Shown here piece after piece: positions 53,351-63,292 of a DNA stretch of 64,000 nt (the first letter of the stretch is position 1; every line of letters starts with the position of its first letter). The stretch is from contig NZ_JH815185.1 in assembly GCF_000296385.1 (NCBI RefSeq), forward strand, positions 2,513,385-2,577,384, in the 5' to 3' direction. The translations under genes and the position numbers were made by a program. The DNA is from Lachnoanaerobaculum sp. OBRC5-5 (GTDB lineage Bacteria > Bacillota > Clostridia > Lachnospirales > Lachnospiraceae). The notes beneath the pieces were generated by a model. The model had not been told where the DNA came from and ran no database searches. It saw only the letters and a list, made by a program, of their open reading frames with translations.

Positions 53351-56300
53351 GTGTCATATTTTAATATTATCGCACAGACTACAGAAAATACAGTTGTTAC
53401 AGAATATGAACCGGTAAAAACACGTTACGTAAATTACCAATCTGAAGCAGCATTGGAAAAAGAATTTATTTATATGCTTACTGAACAGGGATATGAATAT
53501 CTTAAAATACATAAGGAAAATGATTTGACTAATAATCTTCGTGTTCAGCTTGAAAAACTTAATAACTATAATTTCTCAGAAACCGAGTGGAACAGATTCT
53601 TTAAAGAATGTATTGCGAATCAAAATGAGGGAATTGTAGAAAAAACTCGTAAAATTCAAGAAGACAATATTCAGGTATTAAAGCGTGATGACGGAAGTAC
53701 AAAGAATATTACTCTTATTGATAAGAAAAATATACATAATAATTTTTTACAGGTTATCAACCAATATGTAATAAGTACTGCACAAGGTGCAAAGCGTGAT
53801 AATAGATATGATGTTTCTATACTGGTGAACGGTTTTCCTCTGGTACATATAGAATTAAAACGTAGAGGAGTGGCTATTCGAGAAGCATTCAATCAGATTA
53901 ACAGATATCAAAGGGATTCGTTTTGGGCAGGAAGCGGTTTGTTTGAATATACACAGATTTTTGTTATATCTAATGGAACAAATACAAAGTATTATTCAAA
54001 CAGTACCAGATTTAATGCTATCAAAGATATAAATGCAGCAGCTATGTCAAAGAAAAGTAAAACAAGTAACAGCTTTGAATTTACTTCTTTTTGGGCAGAT
54101 GCAAACAATAGAGTTATTCCTGATTTGATTGATTTTACAAGAACATTCTTTGCCAAGCATACTATTCTCAATATTATTACAAAATACTGTATCTTTACAT
54201 CAGAAAATATGCTTATGGTAATGAGACCGTATCAGATTACTGCTACTGAGCGTATTTTAAATCGTATTGATATAGCTAATAACTATAAAAAATATGGTGA
54301 TGTAGCCGGTGGAGGATATATATGGCATACAACAGGTTCAGGTAAGACGCTTACATCATTTAAGACTGCAAGGCAAGCGTCATCACTGTCTTATATAGAT
54401 AAGGTATTATTTGTTGTTGACCGTAAAGACCTTGACTATCAGACAATGAAGGAATATGACCGTTTTGAGAAAGGTGCGGCAAATAGTAATACTTCTACAG
54501 CAATACTAAAGAAGCAGTTGGAAGATGACAATGCACATATTATTATTACCACTATTCAGAAACTTGCAACTTTTATCAAGAAAAATAAAGAACATGATGT
54601 TTACAATAAGCATGTGGTTATTATCTTTGATGAATGTCATAGAAGTCAATTTGGTGATATGCATGCAGCGATTGTAAAAAGCTTTAAAAAGTACCATTTA
54701 TTCGGATTTACAGGAACTCCGATTTTCCCTGCAAATACCGGAGGTGTTCGCAAGTCACAGTTTTTTACAACTGAGCAGACATTTGGAGATCAACTTCATA
54801 CCTATACGATAGTGGATGCCATTAATGATAAGAATGTTCTACCATTTAGGGTAGACTACGTTAAGACTATGGATTTAGGTGAAGATATAGATGATGAGCA
54901 GGTGTGGGACATTGCACGTGAAAAGGCAATGATGGCACCCGAAAGAATAAGGCTTATTACCGAATATATATTAAACAACTTTGACAGAAAGACATATAGA
55001 GGTGATAAAACTTATATTTATAATACACTTACCAATATTTCAGATGTTGCATCAGGTAAAAAGGGTGCAGTAGAAGAGATAAAGCAAAAACAAAGAGTGA
55101 GCGGATTCAACTCGATTTTTGCTGTGGCGTCTGTTCCTATGGCAAAATTATATTACCAGGAATTTAAGAAGCAGATGGAAGCGGATCCTACTAAGAAATT
55201 ACGTATTGCCACTATCTATAGTTACGGTGCAAATGAGGATGACTATGACGGAGTGATAGGTGGGATTCTTGATGAGGAGAACTCAGAAGATACATCGGCA
55301 CTGGATAAATCGTCAAGAGATTTTTTAGAAGATGCTATTAAAGACTATAATGATATGTTTCATACGAATTATTCGACAGACAGTGATAAATTTCAAAATT
55401 ATTATAAGGATGTTTCACTACGTATGAAAAACAAGGAGCTTGATTTACTTATTGTGGTAAATATGTTCCTTACAGGTTTTGATGCAACTACATTAAATAC
55501 ATTGTGGGCAGATAAGAATCTCAAAATGCATGGACTGATTCAGGCATTTTCAAGAACAAACAGAATTTTGAATTCTATTAAGACCTTTGGAAATATTATT
55601 TGTTTTAGAAATCTTCAAAAGAGAGTAGATACTGCTATTTCTCTTTTTGGTGATAAAAATGCAGGCGGTATTGTCTTGATGAAGGGATTCAAAGATTATT
55701 ACTATGGCTATGAGGGCGTAGACGGTAAATTATATACCGGATATGTGGACATGATAGAAGAACTTATATCAAAGTTTCCGCTTTCAGAGCCTAGAATCAT
55801 AGGTGAGCAGAATCAGAAGGATTTTATTGCTTTATTTGGTGCTATTCTTCGTATGAGAAATATATTAGCTGCATTTGACGAATTCTCAGGTCAAGAAATA
55901 ATTACTGAAAGAGATTTCCAGGATTATCTTGGTAGATATCAGGATTTACGTGATGAATGGAATGAAAAGCGAAAAAAGGGTGAAAGCACTGATATTATTG
56001 ATGATATTGTATTTGAAGTTGAGCTTATCAAGCAGATAGAAATAAATATTGATTATATTCTTGTGCTGGTTAATAAGTATCACGACAGTCATTGTGAAGA
56101 TAAAGAGGTGCTTATTACAATTAAAAAGGCTATTGATTCAAGTCCTGAGCTTCGTAGTAAAAAGCTTCTTATTGAGAATTTTATTTCAGGAATCAATGAT
56201 GTTGATGACGTTATGGCTGAATGGAGTGATTATGTAAATAAAAATCGAGAAGAGGAGATTCTTCAAATTATTGATGAGGAAAATCTTAAAGGAATTGAAA

Positions 56301-56563
56301 CCAGGAAGTTCATTGAAAATGCATTTCGTGACGGTGAAATCAAGACTACAGGTACGGAAATTGATAAGTTTATGCCGGCAGTATCCCGTTTTGGGGGTGG
56401 AAGTCGAGCTGCTAAAAAACTGACAGTCATTGATAAGCTTAAATCTTTCTTTGAAAAGTATTACGGTATCGGTGGATCATTTGCTGATGAAAAGCCAAAG
56501 ATTGCGAATTACGATATAGACAGTCAAAAACATCTGGGTAATGTTGCAGATAAGTTGAACTAA
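53351..56563 (+). CDS. hsdR: type I RM restriction endonuclease subunit
   Basis: 1070-residue HsdR that translocates and cleaves unmethylated DNA. The N-terminal nuclease domain has a PD-(D/E)xK-type segment V-H-I-E-L-K-R-R-G with the catalytic Glu/Lys near residues 168-170. The helicase motor has Walker A H-T-T-G-S-G-K-T near 325, motif II D-E-C-H at 427 and motif III F-T-G-T-P. Motif VI is near Q-A-F-S-R-T-N-R. The C-terminal helical domain is present, so the subunit appears complete. Start is GTG 53351 with AGGAGG eight bases upstream. A 258-base spacer without recognised genes follows. Confidence 0.95.
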   Translation: MSYFNIIAQTTENTVVTEYEPVKTRYVNYQSEAALEKEFIYMLTEQGYEYLKIHKENDLTNNLRVQLEKLNNYNFSETEWNRFFKECIANQNEGIVEKTRKIQEDNIQVLKRDDGSTKNITLIDKKNIHNNFLQVINQYVISTAQGAKRDNRYDVSILVNGFPLVHIELKRRGVAIREAFNQINRYQRDSFWAGSGLFEYTQIFVISNGTNTKYYSNSTRFNAIKDINAAAMSKKSKTSNSFEFTSFWADANNRVIPDLIDFTRTFFAKHTILNIITKYCIFTSENMLMVMRPYQITATERILNRIDIANNYKKYGDVAGGGYIWHTTGSGKTLTSFKTARQASSLSYIDKVLFVVDRKDLDYQTMKEYDRFEKGAANSNTSTAILKKQLEDDNAHIIITTIQKLATFIKKNKEHDVYNKHVVIIFDECHRSQFGDMHAAIVKSFKKYHLFGFTGTPIFPANTGGVRKSQFFTTEQTFGDQLHTYTIVDAINDKNVLPFRVDYVKTMDLGEDIDDEQVWDIAREKAMMAPERIRLITEYILNNFDRKTYRGDKTYIYNTLTNISDVASGKKGAVEEIKQKQRVSGFNSIFAVASVPMAKLYYQEFKKQMEADPTKKLRIATIYSYGANEDDYDGVIGGILDEENSEDTSALDKSSRDFLEDAIKDYNDMFHTNYSTDSDKFQNYYKDVSLRMKNKELDLLIVVNMFLTGFDATTLNTLWADKNLKMHGLIQAFSRTNRILNSIKTFGNIICFRNLQKRVDTAISLFGDKNAGGIVLMKGFKDYYYGYEGVDGKLYTGYVDMIEELISKFPLSEPRIIGEQNQKDFIALFGAILRMRNILAAFDEFSGQEIITERDFQDYLGRYQDLRDEWNEKRKKGESTDIIDDIVFEVELIKQIEINIDYILVLVNKYHDSHCEDKEVLITIKKAIDSSPELRSKKLLIENFISGINDVDDVMAEWSDYVNKNREEEILQIIDEENLKGIETRKFIENAFRDGEIKTTGTEIDKFMPAVSRFGGGSRAAKKLTVIDKLKSFFEKYYGIGGSFADEKPKIANYDIDSQKHLGNVADKLN

Positions 56564-56841
56564 GTGGGGTGAGGCGTCAAGTGTATGACTTATATTGTTT
56601 ATTGACAGAACAGGCTGCCATACGAAATTTACTCAAATCTTTGTATTGATGATATAAATTATTCAATTCATAAGGCAAAAGAACGGGTATGCACAGAGCA
56701 GCGTGTGAGTAGGTATAACAGGTATTATCGGATGAGCTAAATAATGGATTACAATTAAGATTTATGATAAAGTATATAAGGAAATATTCTTGTTGAAGTT
56801 CTTAACTATTATGATAAAAAATGTATAGGAGGAAGAGTATT
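56564..56841. other. gene-free spacer between hsdR and the NACHT gene
   Basis: Short broken frames only. Several 15-20-codon open stretches between stops look like decayed coding sequence but match nothing I recognise. A clear AGGAGG at 56827-56832 serves the next gene. No terminator was found after hsdR, so cotranscription is possible. Confidence 0.4.
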
Positions 56842-58692
56842 ATGGATAGTATAGATAGTCAACAGCTTTTAACCAATATTACTACTAATATAGCTGAAGA
56901 TTGTATAAAAACTGCATGGAACAAGATAAAAAAGTTTTTTGAGGATTTGGATGCGAAGGATTCTATTCGCTATAAAAATGCTTATGAAAAATATCTTATA
57001 AATACAGAACAAAAAGTAAGCAAAATTAAGACAATAATATATAGGAGAGCACCTAAAGATCTTTATTCATTCTATGAGTGCACAGGTGTTAGGTATAATG
57101 GAAATACTATAAATACAGAAAATATCAATGATATATTAAAAATAGGGAACAAGATTATTGTTTCTGGAACAGGTGGCATAGGAAAATCCATTCTATTTAA
57201 ACATTTATTTCTTAATACGATTGCAGAAACAGCGTATATTCCTGTCTTAATCGAATTAAGGAGTTTTAATATATATGATACTAAGGACATATCTATTTAT
57301 ACAGCCATATATAAAGGTTTGGTGGATAACGGGTTTGAACTAAGTGATAAATATTTTGAATATAGTTTAAAAGAGGGGGCATACATAATTCTCTTTGATG
57401 GTTATGATGAGGTTAATAGAGACAAGACAGAGAAAATAACAAGAGAAATAAAGGAACTATCAGAGAAGTATGGTAAAAATAAATTTTTAGTTTCATCAAG
57501 ACCCTCTGAAGAATTTATAGGATGGAATGATTTTTGTGAGGTAGAAACACTTAAATTGAATAAGCAACAAGCATTAAATTTGGTAAAAAAGTTAGAGTTT
57601 GATGAAGTGGTGAAAGACACTTTTTATAAAGAGTTAGATAGAACACTTTATGATAAATATGAGTCATTTGCTTCAAATCCCTTATTACTAAATATTATGT
57701 TACTTACATTTCAAAAACATGCATCTATACCTGAAAGATTGAATGATTTTTATGGTGAGGCATTTGTTACATTATTTAATGCTCATGATGCAACAAAAGA
57801 TTCATATATTAGGGATATAAGAAGTGGATTAGGGTGCGAGGACTTTAAACTGGTTTTTTCGTATATTTGTTTTAAATCATATTTTAATGAAGAATTTCAA
57901 TTTTCGGAATCACGTTTAAGGATTTATATTCAACAGGCTAGGGAAAAATTTGATAGGTTTAATTTTACTGTTGAGAATTTTCAGGAGGACTTAACACAGT
58001 CTGTATGCATGCTGGTAAAAGAAGGTGGGGCTTATCGTTTCTCTCATCGTTCTTTTCAAGAGTATTTTGCAGCAGTATATACATGTAAGCTAGTTGATGA
58101 TGAGCAATCAAAATTATTATTGACTTGGATACAAGAGTCGGATTCTTTATTTTCAGATGCCTATTTTACTATGCTATTTGATTTACAAAGCGAAAAAGTA
58201 AACAAAATAATTTTATGTCCAATTTTGAGAGAAATTAAGAGCTTATATTCACAATATGGGTTCTCAATAGAATTGTTAAATATCATGTATGAAGGAGTAA
58301 CATTTGTTAAAGATCCATATAGAGAGAAAAAACGCTATAGAACATCTTTAACTATAAAAGATCAATATTTGTTTTATGGATTAATTCTGAATAGTCGATT
58401 AAACATGTTTCGATATTTGGGCAACAATGATGAACGAGAAATGCAGATATATAAAAAAATAGAAAAATGTATAGCAGAAATATGTATGAGGAATAATAAA
58501 TGTGGAAATTGGCCTAGTATTTTAAAACTAACATTTGATGAAGTATTAGAGTTTCTTAATCCGGAGGAGTTGCTTGAATATTTAGATTTTTTTAAAGGTC
58601 AAATTGAATTTGCAATACAAACTGTGGAAAAATATGATGATAGAAAGATAAGTCGAAAGAAAAAAGTTGCTACAATTTTAGAGGAATTATGA
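56842..58692 (+). CDS. NACHT-domain STAND NTPase (bacterial NLR-like)
   Basis: 616 residues. A helical N-terminal region (about 1-90) of unknown function precedes the NACHT module. Walker A is S-G-T-G-G-I-G-K-S with K115. The hhGRExE-like Walker B is I-I-L-F-D-G-Y-D-E-V with D186, D189 and E190. Sensor 1 is F-L-V-S-S-R-P. A winged-helix/arginine motif region follows, with Y-R-F-S-H-R-S-F-Q-E-Y-F-A-A near residue 400, a segment widely conserved in NACHT proteins. The C-terminal ~200 residues are helical, without LRR, TPR or WD repeats. ATG 56842 has AGGAGG upstream. Related bacterial NACHT proteins protect against phages; here the neighbour is a type I RM system. Confidence 0.85.
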   Translation: MDSIDSQQLLTNITTNIAEDCIKTAWNKIKKFFEDLDAKDSIRYKNAYEKYLINTEQKVSKIKTIIYRRAPKDLYSFYECTGVRYNGNTINTENINDILKIGNKIIVSGTGGIGKSILFKHLFLNTIAETAYIPVLIELRSFNIYDTKDISIYTAIYKGLVDNGFELSDKYFEYSLKEGAYIILFDGYDEVNRDKTEKITREIKELSEKYGKNKFLVSSRPSEEFIGWNDFCEVETLKLNKQQALNLVKKLEFDEVVKDTFYKELDRTLYDKYESFASNPLLLNIMLLTFQKHASIPERLNDFYGEAFVTLFNAHDATKDSYIRDIRSGLGCEDFKLVFSYICFKSYFNEEFQFSESRLRIYIQQAREKFDRFNFTVENFQEDLTQSVCMLVKEGGAYRFSHRSFQEYFAAVYTCKLVDDEQSKLLLTWIQESDSLFSDAYFTMLFDLQSEKVNKIILCPILREIKSLYSQYGFSIELLNIMYEGVTFVKDPYREKKRYRTSLTIKDQYLFYGLILNSRLNMFRYLGNNDEREMQIYKKIEKCIAEICMRNNKCGNWPSILKLTFDEVLEFLNPEELLEYLDFFKGQIEFAIQTVEKYDDRKISRKKKVATILEEL

Positions 58693-58875
58693 TAGTGAAG
58701 TTCTTGGTGACTGTAAATATACTTTTGAAACACAAATTGTTAAAAACAATAGAAGGATATTTCAGACATTTATAAGGATAATAGACCGTTAGATAAAGGT
58801 TATACAATTCTCTACATTGATGTAATGCATTATTCTGTTCGTGATAATGTAGATATAAGGAAGTATCATGTATAA
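58691..58875 (+). pseudogene. IS256-family transposase remnant
   Basis: Two overlapping frames together read like an internally deleted, frameshifted IS256-type transposase. One frame from 58691 gives T-F-E-T-Q-I-V-K-N-N. The second, from about 58753, gives K-D-I-S-D-I, then R-P-L-D-K-G-Y-T-I-L-Y-I-D-V-M-H-Y-S-V-R-D-N up to TAA 58873-58875. The Y-I-D-x-x-H-Y-S-V-R-D-N core is the catalytic Asp region of this family. The remnant abuts the NACHT gene and probably marks an old boundary of the accessory island. Confidence 0.8.
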
Positions 58876-58996
58876 AGGACGAATACCTGAATAAAATATA
58901 ATTTTATAAGTTAAGGGTGGCAAAGCCACCCTATATTGATATGCTATTTTTACTGTTATATATAACAAGAGGAAAGATTGCTTACCTCATCATATT

Positions 58997-60697
58997 TTAC
59001 ATTCTCCTAATTTCCGCCTGTAACATATTTCCTACCAAAGATGCAAAATTATCAAGCGATTTCACCTTTACAAAACTTCGGCCGAAGATTTTTTGAACAT
59101 TCGGCAGGTCGGCGTCATCGCCGGTAAAGGCACAGAGGACATAAATGTTTTTAAGCTTTGCCTTATGCACAAGCTCGGTCATATCCTCTATAGCGATATC
59201 ACCGCTGTAATTTCTTGATTTACCCTTGACCTCAAGCATATCATTCGGCTTTATATCTGTAAGCCATATCACAACTCTGTGAGAAGCATTGTTTTTCTTC
59301 ATCTGTTCCATTAAAGCGTTAAGTGCAAGACCGTCTCTGTTGGCACCTGTGGTAAAGAATCTGAATATTTCATTGTTCTTTGAGGTCTCATTATAATCTC
59401 TGTAAAGATTCATTACAGTGTAGCCGTTCATAGATGAATATCCCCATACTCTTACAGGAACATGGCAGTTGTCAAGTGCTTTTGAAATAATATAGCCCTG
59501 TGTTGATACTGTGTCCATACGATGAATCTGTGAAGCTGAGGCATCCAGTAAAATATCGACACTTATATTACCGCTACCTTCAGCCACCTGTTTTTCAAAA
59601 ATCTTATTATTGTTAAGATAAAGTGCCTTCCAGACAAGAGCAGGATTTAATTTACCTGTTTTTGAATAAACTGTAGTAGGCTCAAGCTGAGTCAGCAGAG
59701 CATTTTTTATACGATTTGTAAGTTCCAAGACGGCCGCATTATTACTTCCGATATTGTCAAAGAAAAATGCTTTGTTTTTAGTATACTGCTTTTGCATTTC
59801 TTTTCGCATCTTTGCGGCAAATCCGCTTACCTTATCTTCACTTTCACCTCTTGTAAAAAATATTCTGGTACCTTCGTGATTACCGGTACAGCACTCTCTT
59901 TGTATTTTCTCCGAAGTCTTATCATCATAAATGGACTTTCCGAAATAGCTGCTGATATATTTTCTAAGTCCCTCTTCCGTGATTCTGTTAAATTTTTCAG
60001 AGTCTGTTTCAAATGCGGAGGCGTCGGCACCTCCCTGATTTTCAACATAGCCAAGTACAAGCTTGGTGACTCCTTCTATTTCATTTGATACGCCTGCCTT
60101 TTTGCCGAAGAAAAGTCTTGGAACAGGGATTTTGAATCTGCGCTTTTGTCCCTTTGCACTGACACCGGGAAGATAGGTAAAATACTTTGCAAGGGTATTT
60201 GACAGACTTTTTATAAAGCCTTCTGTATCCACATCAGCACCGATTTCAACATCACTTAAGAGTTTCCTGTCTACCAAATCGGGCAGTCCGCTGTCCTCAC
60301 CCATAGAAGTCCTGTAATGTCCTTCAAGTATCCATCCCTCTCTGCTTTCGGCAATACTCGGCATAAATTCTATGAGCTTTTGTTTGCAGTACTCTTTTCT
60401 AAGTAGTGGAAGACTCGGTCTTGAATCCTTTTCCTTTTCAAAGGTGGAATTTTCAAGTGCAATCCAAAACAATGCTTCATAGGTTCCCTGCCCTATTGTT
60501 TCATGGAAGGTATTGTAAAACTCTTTTAACCTTTTCCAGTCAAAATGTGCATAGCTGCTGCCAAGTATAGTATTCCAGTAAAGATCCGCCTTTGCATCAT
60601 TGTCATACATACGAAATCCGACGGAAACATCATAATTTCCTGCAGCATTCCAAATCATGTTTGCGGCTCTCTTTTTTTCAAACTCCGTCAAGATCAT
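58997..60697 (-). CDS. VWA-domain protein partnered with a MoxR ATPase
   Basis: 566 residues. The N-terminal ~350 residues are helical and unassigned. The C-terminal ~190 residues form a von Willebrand A domain with the MIDAS motif I-L-L-D-A-S-A-S, a later T/G-rich N-R-D-G-L-A-L segment and V-I-W-L-T-D. Its start overlaps the MoxR gene end by four bases (ATGA), a strong sign of coupling. In characterised pairs such as NorQ/NorD and CbbQ/CbbO, the VWA protein is the adaptor through which the AAA+ ring remodels a target enzyme, often for metal insertion. The target here is not evident; the nearest upstream gene is cstA. Confidence 0.8.
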   Translation of the reverse strand: MILTEFEKKRAANMIWNAAGNYDVSVGFRMYDNDAKADLYWNTILGSSYAHFDWKRLKEFYNTFHETIGQGTYEALFWIALENSTFEKEKDSRPSLPLLRKEYCKQKLIEFMPSIAESREGWILEGHYRTSMGEDSGLPDLVDRKLLSDVEIGADVDTEGFIKSLSNTLAKYFTYLPGVSAKGQKRRFKIPVPRLFFGKKAGVSNEIEGVTKLVLGYVENQGGADASAFETDSEKFNRITEEGLRKYISSYFGKSIYDDKTSEKIQRECCTGNHEGTRIFFTRGESEDKVSGFAAKMRKEMQKQYTKNKAFFFDNIGSNNAAVLELTNRIKNALLTQLEPTTVYSKTGKLNPALVWKALYLNNNKIFEKQVAEGSGNISVDILLDASASQIHRMDTVSTQGYIISKALDNCHVPVRVWGYSSMNGYTVMNLYRDYNETSKNNEIFRFFTTGANRDGLALNALMEQMKKNNASHRVVIWLTDIKPNDMLEVKGKSRNYSGDIAIEDMTELVHKAKLKNIYVLCAFTGDDADLPNVQKIFGRSFVKVKSLDNFASLVGNMLQAEIRRM

Positions 60698-61611
60698 GAA
60701 AAGATACTCTCCCCCAAAAGACTTTCAGGTAATCTGGCACTTACAATATCAAGTACAAGCTGTCTTTCATACTCATCAAAGCATTTATTGATAAGTCCCA
60801 TTTCTAGAGCCTTTGTAACTCCAAGTCCCTTTTTCATCATTCCTATACAGGAGATAAGACCTCTAAGATCAAGACTTCTTGTAGAGATTTCACCGCCCTC
60901 ACATTTTTTTCTTATTTCATCAAAGAGAGCGGCAAATTGTGATATGTACTCAGGTTTTAGAGTAGGATATTTATCCTTTATAAGCTTTTGTAAGTTTTCT
61001 GCCGATATAACAGGCATATGAAGTACCATAAATCTTGAAGCAAGGGCTTCGTTCATCTCTCTGGTGCCTGCATAGCCGTAGTTCATTGTACCTATAAATC
61101 TTGTGGCTTCATGAAGATTTATTCTGTCATATCCCGGCAAATCAATGGTTCTTCTGAAGTCAAGTACCGCATGAAGTACGGCAAGAGATTCATTCTTTGC
61201 CATATTTATTTCATCAAGCACGCCGAAACCTCCTTTTAGGGCACAGTTAAGTATAGGTCCTTTTCTAAGCTTGACTTCGCCGTTTTCAAAGGTATCCGAG
61301 CCTATAAGAGATGAAGCATCGGTATTTATATAAAGTGATATATCCCACTCCGGTCTTGCAAATGCCATTGCAAGATTTTGTGCCAATACATTCTTTCCTG
61401 TAGCTTTAGGACCGTCAAGCAAGATATTTTCACCTGCTATTATAGCTGTAGCCGCCTCTTCCCAAATCTCTTTTCCGTAGTAAAGATATGAATCTTTCGG
61501 GATTCTTCTTTCATCCTCGGTTTCAAGCTTATAGAAGCTTCTAAATGACTTTATTTCTGAAATAATTTTATCCGATATATTTTCCTGTTTTAAAAATTCT
61601 AAAATTTCCAT
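60694..61611 (-). CDS. MoxR-family AAA+ ATPase
   Basis: 305 residues. The Walker A loop reads D-G-P-K-A-T-G-K-N, with Asn where Ser/Thr is usual. Walker B is G-F-G-V-L-D-E-I-N-M-A. Sensor 1 is F-I-G-T-M-N-Y, and the Arg finger region A-L-A-S-R-F is present. The pattern fits MoxR ATPases. The in-frame start at 61650 is rejected in favour of ATG 61611, which has GAGGAAA before it. It is cotranscribed with the VWA gene and follows cstA after a terminator, so it probably has its own promoter within 61612-61640 or depends on readthrough. Confidence 0.88.
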   Translation of the reverse strand: MEILEFLKQENISDKIISEIKSFRSFYKLETEDERRIPKDSYLYYGKEIWEEAATAIIAGENILLDGPKATGKNVLAQNLAMAFARPEWDISLYINTDASSLIGSDTFENGEVKLRKGPILNCALKGGFGVLDEINMAKNESLAVLHAVLDFRRTIDLPGYDRINLHEATRFIGTMNYGYAGTREMNEALASRFMVLHMPVISAENLQKLIKDKYPTLKPEYISQFAALFDEIRKKCEGGEISTRSLDLRGLISCIGMMKKGLGVTKALEMGLINKCFDEYERQLVLDIVSARLPESLLGESIFS

Positions 61612-61637
61612 ATTTCCTCTGTCTAATAAAAAATAAT

Positions 61638-61680
61638 AAAAAACTCCCAAGACAGTATTATATTACAACTGTCTTGGGAG
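61638..61680 (-). terminator. intrinsic terminator after cstA
   Basis: On the minus strand CTCCCAAGACAGT pairs perfectly with ACTGTCTTGGGAG across an 11-base loop, followed by TTTTTTATT. Confidence 0.92.
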
Positions 61681-61695
61681 GAGCAATAATTTTAT

Positions 61696-63240
61696 TTACT
61701 TTACAGGATCGGCAGGAGTGAAACCACCCTTTTTACCTCTCCAGATAGTAAGAACTGCATATAAAGCGGCAATTACAGCACCGACGATATAAGCAACATT
61801 CCAGCTTAAACCGAAGCCAAGCTTTGCATTCAAGATATAGCATGCACAAATAAATGTGTAGAAGACACCCGGTATGAGAGTCATCCATGCCCACTGTCCT
61901 CTCTTATTTATTATTAAATAAATAGTAGCGGCAGCAAGTGGGAAGAGTGCCATTGTCTGGTTAGACCATGCGAAATATCTCCAAAGAATATTGAATCCCT
62001 TAGGATCAATCTTTGCCCAAACAAGGATTGCACCTACTATAACGAAAATAGGAACGGCAAGACTGAGTCTTCTTGCATTGTTATCCTGCTTGATGTGGAA
62101 AGTATCTGCAATAGTAAGTCTAAGTGCACGAAGTGCTGTATCTCCTGATGTTATAGGAAGTATAATAATACCGATAAGTGCTACGGCACCTCCGATAGGT
62201 CCAAGTGCATATCTACATACTACACCTACAACACTGGTAGGAGAAATAGCGACAAGCTCGCCTCCTTTTTGGATCATATACTGCCATACACCCTTGTCAC
62301 TAAGCTGCATTGTGATACCGCCGTGCTCAGCTGTAAACTGGATAAGTGCCATTGTACCGGCAGCCCATACCATAGCTATAAATCCTTCAACAACCATCAT
62401 ATTGTAGAAAGTCATACGACCTTCTTTTTCGCTCTTAATTGTACGAGCTACAAGAGCTGTCTGTGATGAATGGAATCCTGAAAGGATACCGCAGGCTACA
62501 GTAACGAAGAAAATCGGAATAAAATGTCCCGCTTTAAAATATGCTGCATAGTCAAATGACTGTGTTGCCCAGCTTCCCCAAACATCTACAAGCGGATAAT
62601 GGAAGATAACCATTGCACCGAATACACCAAGTGCGGAGAATACCAAAATCGCACCGAAGATAGGGTATACACGTCCTATAATCTTATCAATCGGGAAAAC
62701 TGTTGCAATAAGGTAATAAACAAAAATCGCAGCGTAGATGACCCATGTTGAAACTTCTGTAGGAGAACCGCTGAAACCGAATACCTGAGTTGCGGCTATA
62801 TCACCCGGTGTATAAATAAATACCGTACCTACAAGTAAAAGCAAGAGACATACAAACACGTCATAAATCCAGAATACGGTTTTACTTGTATATTTGCGAA
62901 CCATCTCAGGCATCTGAGCGCCGCCGTCTCTTGTACAAATCATACCTGCAAAATAGTCGTGAACAGCACCGCCGATTACATTACCTATCGGTATTGTAAG
63001 AAGTGCTATAGGTCCGAAAAGAATACCCTGGATAGGTCCGAGAATAGGTCCTGTTCCTGCGATATTAAGTAGGTTGATAAGTGCATTTTTCCATGTAGGC
63101 ATAGGAACATAGTCTACACCGTCCTGCTTAGAATAGGCCGGTGTTTCTCTGTCGTCAGGCTGAAAAACATGGTCACATAACTTGCCCATGATAAGCCCGC
63201 CTACGATTAGAATCACAAGGCCGATCATAAATGTTGCCAT
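61696..63240 (-). CDS. cstA: CstA-family carbon starvation / pyruvate or peptide transporter
   Basis: Membrane protein of 514 residues with about 13-15 transmembrane helices. The N-terminal V-G-G-L-I-M-G-K and Y-V-P-M-P-T-W-K-N are followed by the CstA core I-A-G-T-G-P-I-L-G-P-I-Q-G, G-G-A-V-H-D-Y-F-A-G-M and G-I-L-S-G-F-H-S-S-Q-T-A-L-V-A-R-T. E. coli relatives import pyruvate or peptides in response to carbon limitation. This is the shorter form usual in Firmicutes. A potential operator/hairpin, ACTTGAAAA/TTTTCAAGT at 63293-63315, lies in its upstream region. Confidence 0.92.
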   Translation of the reverse strand: MATFMIGLVILIVGGLIMGKLCDHVFQPDDRETPAYSKQDGVDYVPMPTWKNALINLLNIAGTGPILGPIQGILFGPIALLTIPIGNVIGGAVHDYFAGMICTRDGGAQMPEMVRKYTSKTVFWIYDVFVCLLLLLVGTVFIYTPGDIAATQVFGFSGSPTEVSTWVIYAAIFVYYLIATVFPIDKIIGRVYPIFGAILVFSALGVFGAMVIFHYPLVDVWGSWATQSFDYAAYFKAGHFIPIFFVTVACGILSGFHSSQTALVARTIKSEKEGRMTFYNMMVVEGFIAMVWAAGTMALIQFTAEHGGITMQLSDKGVWQYMIQKGGELVAISPTSVVGVVCRYALGPIGGAVALIGIIILPITSGDTALRALRLTIADTFHIKQDNNARRLSLAVPIFVIVGAILVWAKIDPKGFNILWRYFAWSNQTMALFPLAAATIYLIINKRGQWAWMTLIPGVFYTFICACYILNAKLGFGLSWNVAYIVGAVIAALYAVLTIWRGKKGGFTPADPVK

Positions 63241-63292
63241 AGAAAATTCCTCTCTTTCTATCTATGTTTAATTAATACATAATAAACATACT

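Noticed and set aside
56564-56841. Small antitoxin or accessory gene between hsdR and the NACHT gene
   Set aside because: All frames are broken by stops within about 20 codons, and none has a ribosome-binding site.
58997-61611. MoxR/VWA pair considered part of the defence island
   Set aside because: It is on the opposite strand beyond the IS256 remnant and has codon use like the core genes and linkage to cstA, so membership is not supported.
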